Shown: positions 24,340-34,790 of the stretch, piece by piece
Layout of the letters: each line of letters begins with the position of its first letter
How positions within the stretch are numbered: the stretch's first letter is position 1
NCBI GenBank assembly: GCA_902786965.1
Contig: CADAEJ010000004.1
Location: forward strand, 64,197 to 128,196
Reading direction: 5' to 3'
Length of the DNA stretch: 64,000 nucleotides
From: an uncultured Ruminococcus sp.
GTDB lineage: Bacteria > Bacillota > Clostridia > Oscillospirales > Ruminococcaceae
The notes under the pieces: generated by a model
What the model was told of the DNA's origin: nothing
The model's input: the letters and a program-made list of their open reading frames with translations, nothing else
Database searches by the model: none
Made by a program: the position numbers and the translations under genes

Positions 24340-26097
24340 ATGGATACGATTTTTTCTATAAACGGTCCCGTAGTCAAGGTAAAAAACGCAAGAGCATTTT
24401 CTATGCAGGAAATGGTCTATGTCGGCAACAAGCGCCTTATCGGCGAGGTTATAAGAGTTACCGAGAGCTTTACGACCATTCAGGTCTACGAGGGCACAAC
24501 GGGACTTCAGCCGGGTGAGCCTGTTGAGGGTACGGGCGCACCTATGAGCGCAACACTCGGTCCGGGGATACTTGACAACATCTTTGACGGTATCGAAAGA
24601 CCTCTTAAAAAGCTTGAGGAGCTGTCGGGCGCATTCATCGCAGACGGCGCGAATGTTTCAAGCATTGATACGCAAAAGAAATACAACTGCTCAATGACTG
24701 TAAATGTCGGCGATAAGCTCAATGCAGGTGATGTTTACTGCACCTGCCCCGAAACGCTGCTTATCGAACACAGATGTATGCTCTCGCCTCTTTCAAAGGG
24801 CGGCGAGGTCATCTGGCGCGCCCCCGACGGCGAGTACACGGTCAACGACACGGTGGTGAAAATAAGGCTTGCAAACGGCGACGAGCAGGAGCTCACCCTG
24901 TGCCAGAAGTGGCCTATCAGAACGCCGCGCCCGTGCAGGCAAAGGCTTCACGGCACACGTCCGCTTATCACGGGGCAGAGGATAATCGACACGGTGCTGC
25001 CTATAGCAAAGGGCGGTACTGCGGCTATCCCCGGCGGTTTCGGAACGGGAAAGACTATGACGCAGCACCAGCTTGCAAAATGGTGTGATGCGGATATAAT
25101 CGTATACATCGGCTGCGGCGAGCGCGGAAACGAGATGACCCAGGTGCTTGAGGAGTTCTCCGAGCTTATCGACCCGCACACACAGCGCCCTCTGACCGAC
25201 AGAACGGTGCTTATCGCAAACACATCAAATATGCCTGTTGCCGCAAGAGAGGCATCTATCTACACGGGCATAACGCTTGCGGAGTATTACAGGGATATGG
25301 GCTATCATATCGCGATAATGGCGGACTCGACATCGCGCTGGGCTGAGGCTCTGCGTGAGATTTCGGGACGGCTTGAGGAAATGCCCGCAGAGGAGGGCTT
25401 CCCTGCTTATCTGCCCTCGCGTATCTCCGAATTTTACGAGCGTGCAGGCTATGTTGAGAACTTAAACGGCACTGAAGGCTCGGTAACGATAATCGGTGCG
25501 GTATCGCCGCAGGGCTCTGATTTCTCCGAGCCCGTTACGCAGAACACCAAGCGCTTTGTGCGCTGTTTCTGGGCGCTTGACAAATCGCTGGCATATGCAA
25601 GGCACTACCCCGCTATCAACTGGAACACCAGCTACTCGGAGTATGTGGGCGACCTGGAGGAATACTACACCAAAAACGTCAACAAGGATTTCATCAGCGT
25701 AAGACAGGAGATATCGACCATACTGGTCGAGGAAAACACCCTTATGGAGATAGTCAAGCTGATGGGTACTGATGTCCTCCCCGATGACCAGAAGCTTCTT
25801 ATCGAAACTGCAAGGATAGTGCGCGTGGGATTTTTACAGCAAAACGCTTACCACAAGGACGACACCTATGTTCCGCTTGAAAAGCAGTATCTTATGATGA
25901 AGCTCATTACCGATTTTTACGCGCTGGCAAAGAAGGCGCTTGCGGACGGAACAGCGTATGACAAGATACTCTCGCTCGGGTGGGCAGACAGGATAGTCAA
26001 GGTAAAATACGATATACCTAATGACAAGCCCGAAATGTTTGACGAGTATACAAAGCAGATGATACAGGACTTTGAAAAGCTGACGGAGGTGGCATAG
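24340..26097 (+). CDS. ntpA: V/A-type ATPase catalytic subunit A
   Basis: 585 residues, normal length. The Walker A loop GGFGTGKT lies near residue 233; the catalytic Glu is in CGERGNEM near 259; Walker B is [17 protein letters not shown] near 330. The A-specific non-homologous region (about residues 115-185) is present. It hydrolyses or makes ATP at the A/B interface. The usual P-loop start is GPFG; here it is GGFG, a mild variation. It ends with a TAG that directly abuts the TTG start of ntpB. Confidence 0.97.
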   Translation: MDTIFSINGPVVKVKNARAFSMQEMVYVGNKRLIGEVIRVTESFTTIQVYEGTTGLQPGEPVEGTGAPMSATLGPGILDNIFDGIERPLKKLEELSGAFIADGANVSSIDTQKKYNCSMTVNVGDKLNAGDVYCTCPETLLIEHRCMLSPLSKGGEVIWRAPDGEYTVNDTVVKIRLANGDEQELTLCQKWPIRTPRPCRQRLHGTRPLITGQRIIDTVLPIAKGGTAAIPGGFGTGKTMTQHQLAKWCDADIIVYIGCGERGNEMTQVLEEFSELIDPHTQRPLTDRTVLIANTSNMPVAAREASIYTGITLAEYYRDMGYHIAIMADSTSRWAEALREISGRLEEMPAEEGFPAYLPSRISEFYERAGYVENLNGTEGSVTIIGAVSPQGSDFSEPVTQNTKRFVRCFWALDKSLAYARHYPAINWNTSYSEYVGDLEEYYTKNVNKDFISVRQEISTILVEENTLMEIVKLMGTDVLPDDQKLLIETARIVRVGFLQQNAYHKDDTYVPLEKQYLMMKLITDFYALAKKALADGTAYDKILSLGWADRIVKVKYDIPNDKPEMFDEYTKQMIQDFEKLTEVA

Positions 26098-27498
26098 TTG
26101 GAGCTGAAATATGTTGGTCTCTCCGAGATAAACGGACCTCTTGTAGTGCTTGACAAGGTAAAGAATGTAGCATTTGACGAGATCGCACAGATACAGCTTT
26201 CGGACGGCTCGCGCAGACTTGCCAGAGTCGTTGAGGTCGAGCAGGAAAAGGCTGTGCTTCAGGTGTTTGAGGGCACAAAGGGGCTCTCGCTGACAAACAC
26301 GACCACGAAATTTACGGGCAAACCTATGGAGCTTGCGCTTTCAAAGGAAATGCTGGGCAGGATATTCAGCGGTTCGGGCAGACCTATCGACGGACTGGGC
26401 GACATTATCCCCGAAAAGTATAAGGACATCAACGGAAGCCCTCTGAACCCTGTTTCAAGAACATACCCAAGGAACTACATCAACACGGGTATTTCCTCTA
26501 TCGACGCGCTTATGACGCTTATAAGAGGTCAGAAGCTGCCTATCTTTTCAGGCTCGGGACTTTCCCACAACAAGCTTGCGGTGCAGATAGCAAGGCAGGC
26601 AAAGATAGCAGATGACAATGGACAGGGCTTCGGTATAGTTTTCGGCGCGATGGGCGTTAAAAACGACGTTGCGGACTACTTCAAGCGAAGCTTTGAGGAA
26701 ACAGGCTCGCTGGAGAGAGTTGCTATGTTCATCAACCTCTCAAACGACCCTATCATCGAGAGGATACTTACCCCAAGATGTGCGCTCACCTGCGCGGAAT
26801 ACCTCGCGTTTGAGCATAATATGCACATTCTCGTTATACTTACCGATATGACATCATACGCAGAGGCGTGCAGAGAGTTCTCCTCCTCAAAGGGCGAGAT
26901 ACCGGGCAGAAAAGGCTACCCGGGATACCTCTACTCCGACCTTGCGTCGATATACGAAAGGGCAGGCATCGTCAAGGGCTCGACAGGCTCGGTAACGCAG
27001 ATACCGATACTTACTATGCCAAATGACGACATCACCCACCCTGTCCCCGACCTTACGGGATACATCACCGAAGGTCAGATAGTTATGGACAGACACCTTG
27101 AACAGACAGGCACTTACCCCGCTGTTTCGGTGCTCCCAAGCCTTTCAAGACTTATGAAGGACGGCATCGGCGAGGGCTACACCCGAGAGGACCACTCAAT
27201 GTGCGCAAACCAGCTTTTCGCGGCTTACTCAAAGGTACAGGACGCAAGAGCGCTCGCATCGGTCATCGGTGAGGAAGAGCTTTCTGCGGGCGACAAGGCA
27301 TATATGCACTTCGGAAAGCTGTTTGAGGAGCATTTTATCAATCAGGGCTTTGACGTTAACCGTTCTATCGAGGAAACTCTCGATCTGGGCTGGGCTTTGC
27401 TGTCCACTCTGCCAAAGGCGGAGCTTGACAGAGTAGATGAGGAGCATCTGAAAAAGTTCTACGACCCAGATAAAGCAAAAGCATTGTTTGGCGAATAG
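26098..27498 (+). CDS. ntpB: V/A-type ATPase subunit B
   Basis: 466 residues. The start is TTG at 26098, adjacent to the ntpA stop, with GGAGG in the last ntpA codons, so translation is coupled. It has the F1/V1 head fold, with [19 protein letters not shown] in place of a Walker A motif, as expected for the non-catalytic subunit, and the [21 protein letters not shown] region that reaches the catalytic site. The N-terminal beta-barrel begins [12 protein letters not shown]. Confidence 0.97.
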   Translation: MELKYVGLSEINGPLVVLDKVKNVAFDEIAQIQLSDGSRRLARVVEVEQEKAVLQVFEGTKGLSLTNTTTKFTGKPMELALSKEMLGRIFSGSGRPIDGLGDIIPEKYKDINGSPLNPVSRTYPRNYINTGISSIDALMTLIRGQKLPIFSGSGLSHNKLAVQIARQAKIADDNGQGFGIVFGAMGVKNDVADYFKRSFEETGSLERVAMFINLSNDPIIERILTPRCALTCAEYLAFEHNMHILVILTDMTSYAEACREFSSSKGEIPGRKGYPGYLYSDLASIYERAGIVKGSTGSVTQIPILTMPNDDITHPVPDLTGYITEGQIVMDRHLEQTGTYPAVSVLPSLSRLMKDGIGEGYTREDHSMCANQLFAAYSKVQDARALASVIGEEELSAGDKAYMHFGKLFEEHFINQGFDVNRSIEETLDLGWALLSTLPKAELDRVDEEHLKKFYDPDKAKALFGE

Positions 27499-27534
27499 TT
27501 ATCTGTATCATCTATGTGAAAGGCGGTGTTATCA

Positions 27535-28161
27535 ATGGAGCAGCAGGTGTTCCCTACCAAGGGAAATCTTATGCTGTCAAAAAAGGCTTTGCAGCTGGCT
27601 ACGCTTGGCTACGACCTGCTTGACAGAAAACGAAATATCCTTATCCGCGAGCTGATGAAGCTGGTGGACAAGGCGCAGATGCTGCGCGCATCTATTGAGG
27701 GCACCTACTCTGACGCATACAAGGCTTTGCAGCAGGCCAACATCTCGCTGGGCGTTGTTACACCCTTTGCGCAGTGCGTACCTGTCGAAAACGGCATAAC
27801 GATAAGCTCGCAGAGCGTTATGGGCGTTGAGCTTCCTACGGTCACGCTCGAAAAACAGCCGCCGCAGGTACACTACGGCTTTGCAAGGACAACTGCAACG
27901 CTTGATATGGCTTACATCGCCTTTGAAAAGGTAAAGGAAATGACCGCTGTGCTTGCAGAGGTCGAAAACGGCATTTACAGACTTTCCGTGGCGATAAGAA
28001 AGACACAGCGCCGCGCAAATGCTCTGCAAAACATCATTATCCCGAGGAACCAAAGCATCGTGAAATACATCACCGACTCGCTTGAGGAAAAGGACCGTGA
28101 GGAGTTCTCACGTCTGAAGGTCATCAAGGCGACAAGGCTCAGGGCGCAGAAACAGGACTGA
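27535..28161 (+). CDS. ntpD: V/A-type ATPase subunit D (central rotor shaft)
   Basis: 208 residues from the ATG at 27535 (site AAAGGCGG); a GTG nine bases earlier is possible. The opening FPTKGNLMLSKKALQLATLGYDLLDRKRNIL and the closing RRANALQNIIIPR...LKVIKATRL are the two long antiparallel helices of subunit D, the rotating shaft inside the A3B3 head. It is the last ATPase subunit of the operon. Confidence 0.95.
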   Translation: MEQQVFPTKGNLMLSKKALQLATLGYDLLDRKRNILIRELMKLVDKAQMLRASIEGTYSDAYKALQQANISLGVVTPFAQCVPVENGITISSQSVMGVELPTVTLEKQPPQVHYGFARTTATLDMAYIAFEKVKEMTAVLAEVENGIYRLSVAIRKTQRRANALQNIIIPRNQSIVKYITDSLEEKDREEFSRLKVIKATRLRAQKQD

Positions 28162-28180
28162 AACAGCAAAGGAGAATAGT

Positions 28181-28798
28181 ATGAACACTGTCAAAAACAT
28201 CTTCAAAAATTTCTGGATACTGTCGGTATTTTGTATCGTACTGGGCATTGCACTTATTGCCGACCCCGGATTTTTCACAAAGACTATCGGCTACATCATC
28301 GCGGGGCTTCTCGTTTGCTACGGCGCAGTCATGCTGATAATCTACTTCACCAAAAGCAGCGAGGGCTTTTTTGAGAACGGACCCAAGCTTGTGGGCGGAC
28401 TGCTTTTGTGCGCCGCAGGCGTGTTTGTGTTCATTCAGCCCGACATCATATCAAAGGTCGTGGCTATCGTGTGCGGAATGTATATGCTGATAAACGGCAT
28501 AGTCAATCTTCAGGGCACGCTGAAAATGCGCAAGGCGGGCTTCCCCGACTGGAAAACAACGGGCGTGCCTGCACTGATAACGCTCGGCGTGGGCATACTG
28601 CTGGTACTCAACCCGATGATGTCGGTAAGCTTTGCGATGACATTGCTTGGCATATGCCTTTTCGTTGCGGGACTTATAAACCTTATCAACTGCTCGATCA
28701 TCGCACACAGACTCAGCAAGGTAAGCAAAAACTCCGATTCTACCGAGCTTGCTGTAAGAGACGGCAAAAACGAAAGCACGGATATAATAGATATCTGA
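28181..28798 (+). CDS. HdeD/DUF308 family membrane protein
   Basis: 205 residues with six membrane helices arranged as three hairpins (about residues 10-56, 70-110 and 128-172), the DUF308 repeat pattern. The C-terminal 30 residues are polar and acidic. HdeD-type proteins are linked to acid resistance in enterics; here the link is only by family. It begins 19 bp after ntpD (RBS AAAGGAG) and so probably belongs to the same transcript, which would fit a role at the ion-pumping membrane. I see no clear terminator after it. Confidence 0.8.
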   Translation: MNTVKNIFKNFWILSVFCIVLGIALIADPGFFTKTIGYIIAGLLVCYGAVMLIIYFTKSSEGFFENGPKLVGGLLLCAAGVFVFIQPDIISKVVAIVCGMYMLINGIVNLQGTLKMRKAGFPDWKTTGVPALITLGVGILLVLNPMMSVSFAMTLLGICLFVAGLINLINCSIIAHRLSKVSKNSDSTELAVRDGKNESTDIIDI

Positions 28799-28878
28799 CC
28801 TGTATTGTCTGTTTTGACCAAAAATCTTTATGCACTGCACTGCATATTTGCAGGATAGTAAGAAAATGCCGAAACGAC

Positions 28879-28907
28879 TTGAAAAGGACATATTTATAAA
28901 GTATACT
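28879..28907 (+). promoter_or_regulatory. glnN promoter
   Basis: TTGAAA, 17-bp spacer, TATACT, ending 52 bp before the glnN start. Confidence 0.75.
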
Positions 28908-28958
28908 CATAAAAGTAAAAGTATCAACCGTTAAGTCAGGGAAAGGAATGGATCATTT

Positions 28959-31040
28959 ATGACGAATGTGCCGGGAATTTTCGGTTCAGATGTATTCAAC
29001 GAGTCGGTCATGAGGGAAAGACTCCCCAAGACTACCTACAAACAGCTGAAAAAGACCATTGAAGACGGCGTGCCGCTGGACATCGAGCTTGCAAACGTTG
29101 TTGCAAACGCTATGAAGGACTGGGCAGTTGAAAAGGGCTGTACCCACTACACACACTGGTTCCAGCCGATGACGGGCATCACCGCGGAAAAGCACGACAG
29201 CTTTATCTCCCCGACTGATGACGGGCATATCATTATGGAGTTCTCGGGCAAGGAGCTTATCAAGGGCGAGCCTGACGCATCGAGCTTTCCCTCGGGCGGA
29301 TTGAGATGCACCTTCGAGGCAAGAGGCTACACCGCATGGGACCCGACCTCTTACGCATTTATCAAGGCAAACACTCTTTGCATACCGACTGCGTTCTGCT
29401 CCTACGGCGGCGAGGCGCTTGACAAGAAAACTCCGCTGCTGCGCTCGGTAGACGCTGTAAACAGGGCTACCCTGCGTATACTCAAGCTGTTCGGCTCGGA
29501 CGCTACGAGAGTTATCGCAAACGCAGGTCCCGAGCAGGAATATTTCCTTATCGACAGAGAGATGTACTCTCACAGAAAAGACCTTATCTTCGCAGGCAGA
29601 ACGCTCTTTGGCGCACCCGCACCAAAGGGACAGGAACTTGACGACCACTACTTCGGCACTATCAAAACAAGAGTTGCCGCATATATGAAGGACCTTGACG
29701 AGCAGCTGTGGAGACTTGGCATATACTCAAAGACCAAGCACAACGAGGTCGCTCCCTCACAGCACGAGCTTGCACCTATCTACAACACCGTCAACATCGC
29801 GACTGACCACAATCAGCTGACGATGGAGATAATGAAGCGTACTGCAAGAAAGCACAACTTCAAGTGCCTGCTGCACGAAAAGCCGTTTGACGGCATCAAC
29901 GGCTCGGGCAAGCACAACAACTGGTCGCTTGCTACAAACACGGGCGTAAATCTTCTCGAACCGGGAAAAACTCCTGCTGAAAATGCACAGTTCCTGCTTG
30001 TTCTGGCGGCTATCATCAAGGCAGTCAACAAGCATCAGGATATTCTGCGCGCATCTGTTGCGACCGCAGGCAACGACCACAGGCTCGGCGCAAGCGAGGC
30101 ACCGCCTGCTATCGTTTCGATATTCCTCGGTGACGAGCTGACAGATATTCTGCAATCTATCGTTGAGGGCACAAAGTACGAGGGCAAGCGCGTTGAAATG
30201 GAGATAGGCGTTGACGTTCTGCCGCACTTTACAAAGGACACGACCGACAGGAACAGGACCTCTCCGTTTGCTTTCACAGGCAACAAGTTTGAGTTCAGAA
30301 TGCCCGGTTCAAGACTTTCCGTTGCAGGACCAAACACCGTAATCAACACTATCGTTGCGGAGACATTTGACGAGTTCGCCGATGTGCTTGAAAAGGCAGA
30401 CAACTTCCAGGACGCTCTTGACGACCTTATCAAAAAGACTATCAAGGAAAATGCAAATATCATCTTCAACGGCAACGGCTATGCTGACGAATGGTGCGAG
30501 GAGGCTGAAAAAAGAGGACTTCTCAACCTCAAAACCACACCTGACGCAGTACCCTGCTTTGAGTCGCCCGAGAACATCGCACTGTTTGAAAAGTACGGCG
30601 TTTACACCGAGACAGAGCTTCATTCGAGAGTGGAGATACTGCTTGACGAATACTGCAAAACGATATCTATCGAGGCAAACACTATGGTAGATATGGCGAA
30701 AAAGGACATTCTGCCTGCTGTTGCTACATACATCAAGGAGCTTGCAAGGACTGCCGAGCTTGCAAAGAACTGCGGCGCTGACGTAAGCTTTGAAACGGAT
30801 ATGGTAAAGCGCCTGTCCGAGCTTTCCGCAAAGATGTACAAGAACCTCGGCACACTTGAAAAGGCTGCCGCAGAGGCAAAGGGCATCGGAGACATCAAAA
30901 AGCAGGCTAACTACTACCGCGACAGCGTTATCCCTGCGATGAACGAGCTTCGCGCTCCCGCTGACGAGATAGAGTCGCTGGTGGGCGAAAAGTACTGGCC
31001 GTACCCGACCTACGGCGCGCTGCTGTTCTATGTAATGTGA
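28959..31040 (+). CDS. glnN: Glutamine synthetase type III
   Basis: 693 residues, the size of GSIII rather than the ~450 of GSI. Type III hallmarks are an N-terminal region before the catalytic core ([16 protein letters not shown]), [12 protein letters not shown] with metal-binding Glu residues, [17 protein letters not shown], and [18 protein letters not shown]. The enzyme makes glutamine from glutamate, ammonia and ATP, and is the main ammonia-assimilating form in many Ruminococcus and Bacteroides. It is monocistronic with its own promoter and terminator. No PII or amtB gene is adjacent. Confidence 0.96.
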   Translation: MTNVPGIFGSDVFNESVMRERLPKTTYKQLKKTIEDGVPLDIELANVVANAMKDWAVEKGCTHYTHWFQPMTGITAEKHDSFISPTDDGHIIMEFSGKELIKGEPDASSFPSGGLRCTFEARGYTAWDPTSYAFIKANTLCIPTAFCSYGGEALDKKTPLLRSVDAVNRATLRILKLFGSDATRVIANAGPEQEYFLIDREMYSHRKDLIFAGRTLFGAPAPKGQELDDHYFGTIKTRVAAYMKDLDEQLWRLGIYSKTKHNEVAPSQHELAPIYNTVNIATDHNQLTMEIMKRTARKHNFKCLLHEKPFDGINGSGKHNNWSLATNTGVNLLEPGKTPAENAQFLLVLAAIIKAVNKHQDILRASVATAGNDHRLGASEAPPAIVSIFLGDELTDILQSIVEGTKYEGKRVEMEIGVDVLPHFTKDTTDRNRTSPFAFTGNKFEFRMPGSRLSVAGPNTVINTIVAETFDEFADVLEKADNFQDALDDLIKKTIKENANIIFNGNGYADEWCEEAEKRGLLNLKTTPDAVPCFESPENIALFEKYGVYTETELHSRVEILLDEYCKTISIEANTMVDMAKKDILPAVATYIKELARTAELAKNCGADVSFETDMVKRLSELSAKMYKNLGTLEKAAAEAKGIGDIKKQANYYRDSVIPAMNELRAPADEIESLVGEKYWPYPTYGALLFYVM

Positions 31041-31050
31041 TATGGCATCA

Positions 31051-31080
31051 AAAAAGACCGCACAAATGCGGTCTTTTTTT
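31051..31080. terminator. Bidirectional terminator between glnN and the rnf-side membrane gene
   Basis: Perfect 7-bp stem GACCGCA / TGCGGTC around CAAA, with five or more A residues on one side and seven T on the other. It overlaps the final bases of the convergent gene at 31079. Confidence 0.85.
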
Positions 31081-32059
31081 ATTCCGTCGTACTGTCGGTA
31101 AAATCAAGATCTTCAAGCACAACACTACTGTCAATCGGGATATCCTGCTCGCTGGGCACATTGGGATTTCTCTGCGCCCTCTCGAAATCCTCGGTATAAA
31201 CGTCTTTTGAAATGATATACGTTTCGTTGAGCTTGTTGTGATCGGTGAAATCAAACTCCTGCAAGCGTCCGTCATCCTCGATCTCCTCGAACACGGGCGG
31301 TTTCTCCTGCTTTTTCAGCTTATCGGTAAATATCTTGCGCTCGTACAGCTCGTCGTCCTGCCTGTCATACTCCTCATCGGTAAGCGAGGTCTTGGTGAAC
31401 TTGCCGTCTATGTACATATGCTTTCTTTGCAGATAGTCCTCGGGGGTGTCGCCCTTTTCGTACTGCGGCGGCTCGGGCACGGGCTTGTCAAATATCTGCT
31501 CGGCGTTGTCGCTGTATATGTTACCCTTTGCGGACTCTATAAGCTGCTTTTTGCGCTTGTACTCGGCTACCTCTATCATATGCCCCGAAACCCTCTCGTT
31601 GAACGGGAAAGTCGGCATCGCACGCAGAAAGGCGATATCCTCATCTATCTGCGCCATAGGCAGACGAACCGCTACAAGATAAACATAAGTTATCAGAGTA
31701 AATATCGAAATGCTCGTGTCGAACAAAAGCATTATCAGCGTGTAAGATGTGAGCAGCCACAGGGCAATGTTGTTCGCAGGTTTTCCGTGATACGCTATAA
31801 GCACGCAGCAGCAAAGAATGCTGACGATAACATCCCACGCACTTGCGATAGAAAACGTGAACCTGCCTGCTGAATACAGGAAGCTTGCCATAGATACCCA
31901 GCCTGCTAAGGCATATATGAACATAACAAGCATCGCTATATATATCGGGATAGTTGTGATAAGCATACGCTTGGTTTTCAGTCTTTTATATGTCCTGCTC
32001 AGATCGGCAAGCGGCATTTGCAGCGCCTCGTCACGCCAGTTTATCCTTTCGTTTCCCAT
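31079..32059 (-). CDS. Hypothetical membrane protein downstream of rnfB
   Basis: 326 residues from the ATG at 32059 (site GGGGGT). Four to five membrane helices fill residues 30-130. The remaining two-thirds is a hydrophilic, highly charged cytoplasmic tail rich in Glu, Asp and Lys, with several DEEYDR/EDFER-like acidic patches. I do not recognise the family. It lies 104 bp after rnfB on the same strand and could be the last gene of that transcript. No motif connects it to electron transport. Confidence 0.65.
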   Translation of the reverse strand: MGNERINWRDEALQMPLADLSRTYKRLKTKRMLITTIPIYIAMLVMFIYALAGWVSMASFLYSAGRFTFSIASAWDVIVSILCCCVLIAYHGKPANNIALWLLTSYTLIMLLFDTSISIFTLITYVYLVAVRLPMAQIDEDIAFLRAMPTFPFNERVSGHMIEVAEYKRKKQLIESAKGNIYSDNAEQIFDKPVPEPPQYEKGDTPEDYLQRKHMYIDGKFTKTSLTDEEYDRQDDELYERKIFTDKLKKQEKPPVFEEIEDDGRLQEFDFTDHNKLNETYIISKDVYTEDFERAQRNPNVPSEQDIPIDSSVVLEDLDFTDSTTE

Positions 32060-32163
32060 TTTGTTACCCCCGTACATTTGTCCTACTTTATCATATCACA
32101 CCTATCTCTGTTTTGGGTGCATATTGTTGTGAGATGTGCGGTTTGTGTGGTGAATTGCCGCTT

Positions 32164-32952
32164 TCAGCCTATGCGCATAACAGAGCCTATCTTGCACACA
32201 TCTGCACATTTGCCGCAGTTATTGCACTTATCATAGTCAATGACCGCATGGTTGTCAACAACGTGTATAGCGCCCTGCTCACAGTTTTTCTCGCACAGCT
32301 TGCAGCCGACACAGCCTCCCTCGCACAGTGAGCGAGTGACCTTGGCGATGTCCTTTGACGAGCAGGTAACATCGACCGCCTGCGATATTTTACGCACAAC
32401 GATAAGCCCGTTGGGGCAGGCATCAACGCACAGTCCGCAGCCGATGCACTTGGATTTATCGACCTTTGCGATACGATCGATAATGCTGACCGCACCCTGC
32501 GGACAGACGTGAACGCAGTCGCCGTAGCCCAGGCAGCCGCTTGTACAGGTCTTGCTGCCGCTGTAAAATCTGTTGCAGGCAGCACAGCTCTGCACGCCGT
32601 CAAAGACGTATTTATGCGGTGTTATGTGGCAGTCGCCGTGGCAGCGCACAAACGCGACCTCAGGCTCTCCGATGCTGACCTCAACGCCCATTATCTGCGC
32701 TATCTTCCTTGCGGTCTTTTCGCCGCCGGGCTTGCACATATCGCACCTTGCGCCGTTGCTGACGATAGCCTGCGCATAGTCGGCACAGCCCGAAAAGCCG
32801 CACGAACCGCAGTTTACCTGCGGCAGCGCCTCGCTGACCTTTTCAATGCGCTCATCGACCTTGACCTCAAATACCTTTGATGCCACTGTAAGCAGTACAC
32901 CTGCTGTCAGTCCGAGCGCGGCAAATATGCCCACCGTTATCAATAAACCCAT
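32164..32952 (-). CDS. rnfB: Rnf complex subunit B (ferredoxin-like electron entry)
   Basis: 262 residues. One N-terminal membrane helix (about 4-26) is followed by the Rnf-specific four-cysteine cluster NCGSCGFSGCADYA...GARC. Further 4Fe-4S motifs follow: CLGYGDCVHVCPQGA, CIGCGLCVDACPNG, CVGCKLCEKNC and CNNCGKCADVCKIG. RnfB accepts electrons from reduced ferredoxin and passes them into the complex. It is the last rnf gene, in the order C-D-G-E-A-B usual for clostridia. Confidence 0.96.
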   Translation of the reverse strand: MGLLITVGIFAALGLTAGVLLTVASKVFEVKVDERIEKVSEALPQVNCGSCGFSGCADYAQAIVSNGARCDMCKPGGEKTARKIAQIMGVEVSIGEPEVAFVRCHGDCHITPHKYVFDGVQSCAACNRFYSGSKTCTSGCLGYGDCVHVCPQGAVSIIDRIAKVDKSKCIGCGLCVDACPNGLIVVRKISQAVDVTCSSKDIAKVTRSLCEGGCVGCKLCEKNCEQGAIHVVDNHAVIDYDKCNNCGKCADVCKIGSVMRIG

Positions 32953-32985
32953 TTGCGAGTGTTCTCCTTTTTGTGTCTGAACTTA

Positions 32986-33555
32986 TCACATCATTCCCGC
33001 GAAGCCCATAAAGCTGACCGAAACTATCGCCGCTGCGATAAGCGTTGCGGGCACTCCCTTGAAAGCCTCGGGGAAATCGTTGCCCTCGATGCGCGCGCGC
33101 ACTCCGCTGAAAAGCAGCAGTGCAAGCGTAAATGCAAGCCCTGTTCCAAGCGCATTTGTGAGCGATTCAAGGAATGTGTATTCGTTATTGATGTTGCCAA
33201 GCGTTACGCCAAGCACAGCGCAGTTTGTCGTTATCAGCGGCAGATACACGCCAAGCGCCTTATAAAGCGCGTGCATCTTCTTTTTCATAACTATCTCAAC
33301 GAGCTGTACGAACATCGCTATAACGAGTATGAACGCGACTGTTTTGAGATAGGTTATCTCGAAATGCTCAAGCAGCTTGTAAAGCGGGTAGGTTATCGCC
33401 GAGGCACAGACCATTACGAAAATTACCGCGCCGCCCATTCCCACGGACGATTTCATCTGCTTTGAAACACCCAGGAACGCACATATGCCCATAAACTGCG
33501 AAAGCACGACGTTGTTTACAAAAACGCACCCGACGAGGATAAGTATATAGCTCAT
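32986..33555 (-). CDS. rnfA: Rnf complex subunit A
   Basis: 189 residues with six membrane helices and the family features NNVVLSQFMGICAFLGVS near the N-terminus and the inverted-repeat partner TTNCAVLGVTL near residue 110. RnfA and RnfE form a pseudo-symmetric pair that holds a membrane Fe-S cluster via Cys residues in these two segments. The start codon follows the rnfE stop directly (RBS GGAGGG inside rnfE). Confidence 0.95.
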   Translation of the reverse strand: MSYILILVGCVFVNNVVLSQFMGICAFLGVSKQMKSSVGMGGAVIFVMVCASAITYPLYKLLEHFEITYLKTVAFILVIAMFVQLVEIVMKKKMHALYKALGVYLPLITTNCAVLGVTLGNINNEYTFLESLTNALGTGLAFTLALLLFSGVRARIEGNDFPEAFKGVPATLIAAAIVSVSFMGFAGMM

Positions 33556-34236
33556 TTACGCACCCTCCTCTGCCTTGCACTGACCCTTGCACATTGCGGC
33601 ATTCGGGCAGCTCTCACATGATATCTCCTTCGGCGGCTTTTTGCCCGCGACCTTATTGACAAGTGCGATAAGGCAGCCAAGCACGAAAAATCCGCCCGCA
33701 GGCATTATGAATATCGTCATAGGTCTGTCGCACAGATAAGGTATCTTCATACCGAACCAGCTGCCAAGACCGAGTATCTCCCTGACCGAGCCCATGGCAA
33801 ACAGCGCAAGCGTAAAGCCTATGCCCATACCGAGTCCGTCAAGCACCGAGCGTCCGAGGCTGTTGCGGCTTGCAAACGCCTCTGCCCTGCCAAGGATTAT
33901 GCAGTTGACGGTGATAAGCTGCAAAAACACGCCCAGTGCCGAGTGCAGCTCGGGCAGAAAGCCCTGCATAAGAAAGTCGATAAACGTCACAAAGCCCGCT
34001 ATGATAACGATAAAGCAGGGCAGGCGCACAGCCTTTGGTATGACGTTTTTGAGCAGCGAAATTACGGCATTTGAGCATACCAGTACAAACGTTGTGGCAA
34101 GACCCATACCTATGCCGTTTTCCGCAAGCACCGTCACCGCGAGCGTGGGACACATACCAAGCAGCGTGACAAGCACGGGGTTTTCTTTTATAATGCCCTT
34201 TGTGAACTCATAAAGGGTCTTTCTCTGCTCGCTCAT
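33556..34236 (-). CDS. rnfE: Rnf complex subunit E with a cysteine-rich C-terminal tail
   Basis: 226 residues. Residues 1-200 are the six-helix RnfE/RsxE fold with VLVTLLGMCPTLAVT and QLITVNCIILGRAEAFAS, the cluster-binding segments. The last ~22 residues form an extra hydrophilic tail with four cysteines in the pattern C-x2-C-x5-C-x3-C (CESCPNAAMC then KGQC). This is not part of the classical subunit as I know it and could bind a metal or Fe-S centre. The start overlaps the rnfG stop. Confidence 0.93.
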   Translation of the reverse strand: MSEQRKTLYEFTKGIIKENPVLVTLLGMCPTLAVTVLAENGIGMGLATTFVLVCSNAVISLLKNVIPKAVRLPCFIVIIAGFVTFIDFLMQGFLPELHSALGVFLQLITVNCIILGRAEAFASRNSLGRSVLDGLGMGIGFTLALFAMGSVREILGLGSWFGMKIPYLCDRPMTIFIMPAGGFFVLGCLIALVNKVAGKKPPKEISCESCPNAAMCKGQCKAEEGA

Positions 34237-34790
34237 GCGAAAATCTCCCCTTTGTGCAGCGTGTAAACATCAAGCGCCTCCTCGCAGGCTTTTTTCAAGC
34301 CGTTTGAGGAATATGTCGCCGCCGTCATCGTGTCGATCTTTTCAATATCGTCCTCTGCGCGAAGTCCCTTGAATTTATCGGTATAATCCTTTTGTGCGAC
34401 CTTTGCGCCCAGACCCGGTGTCTCGCCTATCGAAAGAAAATACAGTCCTGCTATCTTTCCCTCTTTATCAATGCCCACAAGCAGATGAAGTCCGCCCTTT
34501 GCATAGCCGTCACAGGTCATTTCGATAAGACAGTTTTTATTCTCTTTATCGGCAATTACCGAATCAACGTGCTTTTCGCCGAAAGTCACAGGCTCGGTAT
34601 CGTGTCCGTTTTTACGGGTGAGCATTTCGTAATCGCCCTCACCGAAAATATCCGAACAGCCTTTTTTCATATCCTTAGTCATTACGCCCTTGTTGTCAAC
34701 GTGCGCCGCATCGTGCGCTATGACGAGCATCCCGCAGACGAGTATACATATCAGCGTCAGCACAAGCGGCGGCATTATCTTACTTTTCAC
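34233..34790 (-). CDS. rnfG: Rnf complex subunit G (covalent FMN)
   Basis: 185 residues starting with GTG at 34790, 9 bases after GGAGG and inside the end of rnfD. One N-terminal membrane anchor (about 5-25) is followed by an extracellular FMN-binding domain. The flavinylation site region reads DTMTAATYSSNG near residue 155; the Thr of the AAT triplet corresponds to the usual (S/T)GAT target of ApbE. ApbE is encoded in the same operon. Confidence 0.94.
   Translation of the reverse strand: MKSKIMPPLVLTLICILVCGMLVIAHDAAHVDNKGVMTKDMKKGCSDIFGEGDYEMLTRKNGHDTEPVTFGEKHVDSVIADKENKNCLIEMTCDGYAKGGLHLLVGIDKEGKIAGLYFLSIGETPGLGAKVAQKDYTDKFKGLRAEDDIEKIDTMTAATYSSNGLKKACEEALDVYTLHKGEIFA

Noticed and set aside
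28986-29648. 220-residue frame opposite glnN
   Set aside because: Antisense shadow of glnN; no start signal and no recognisable domain.
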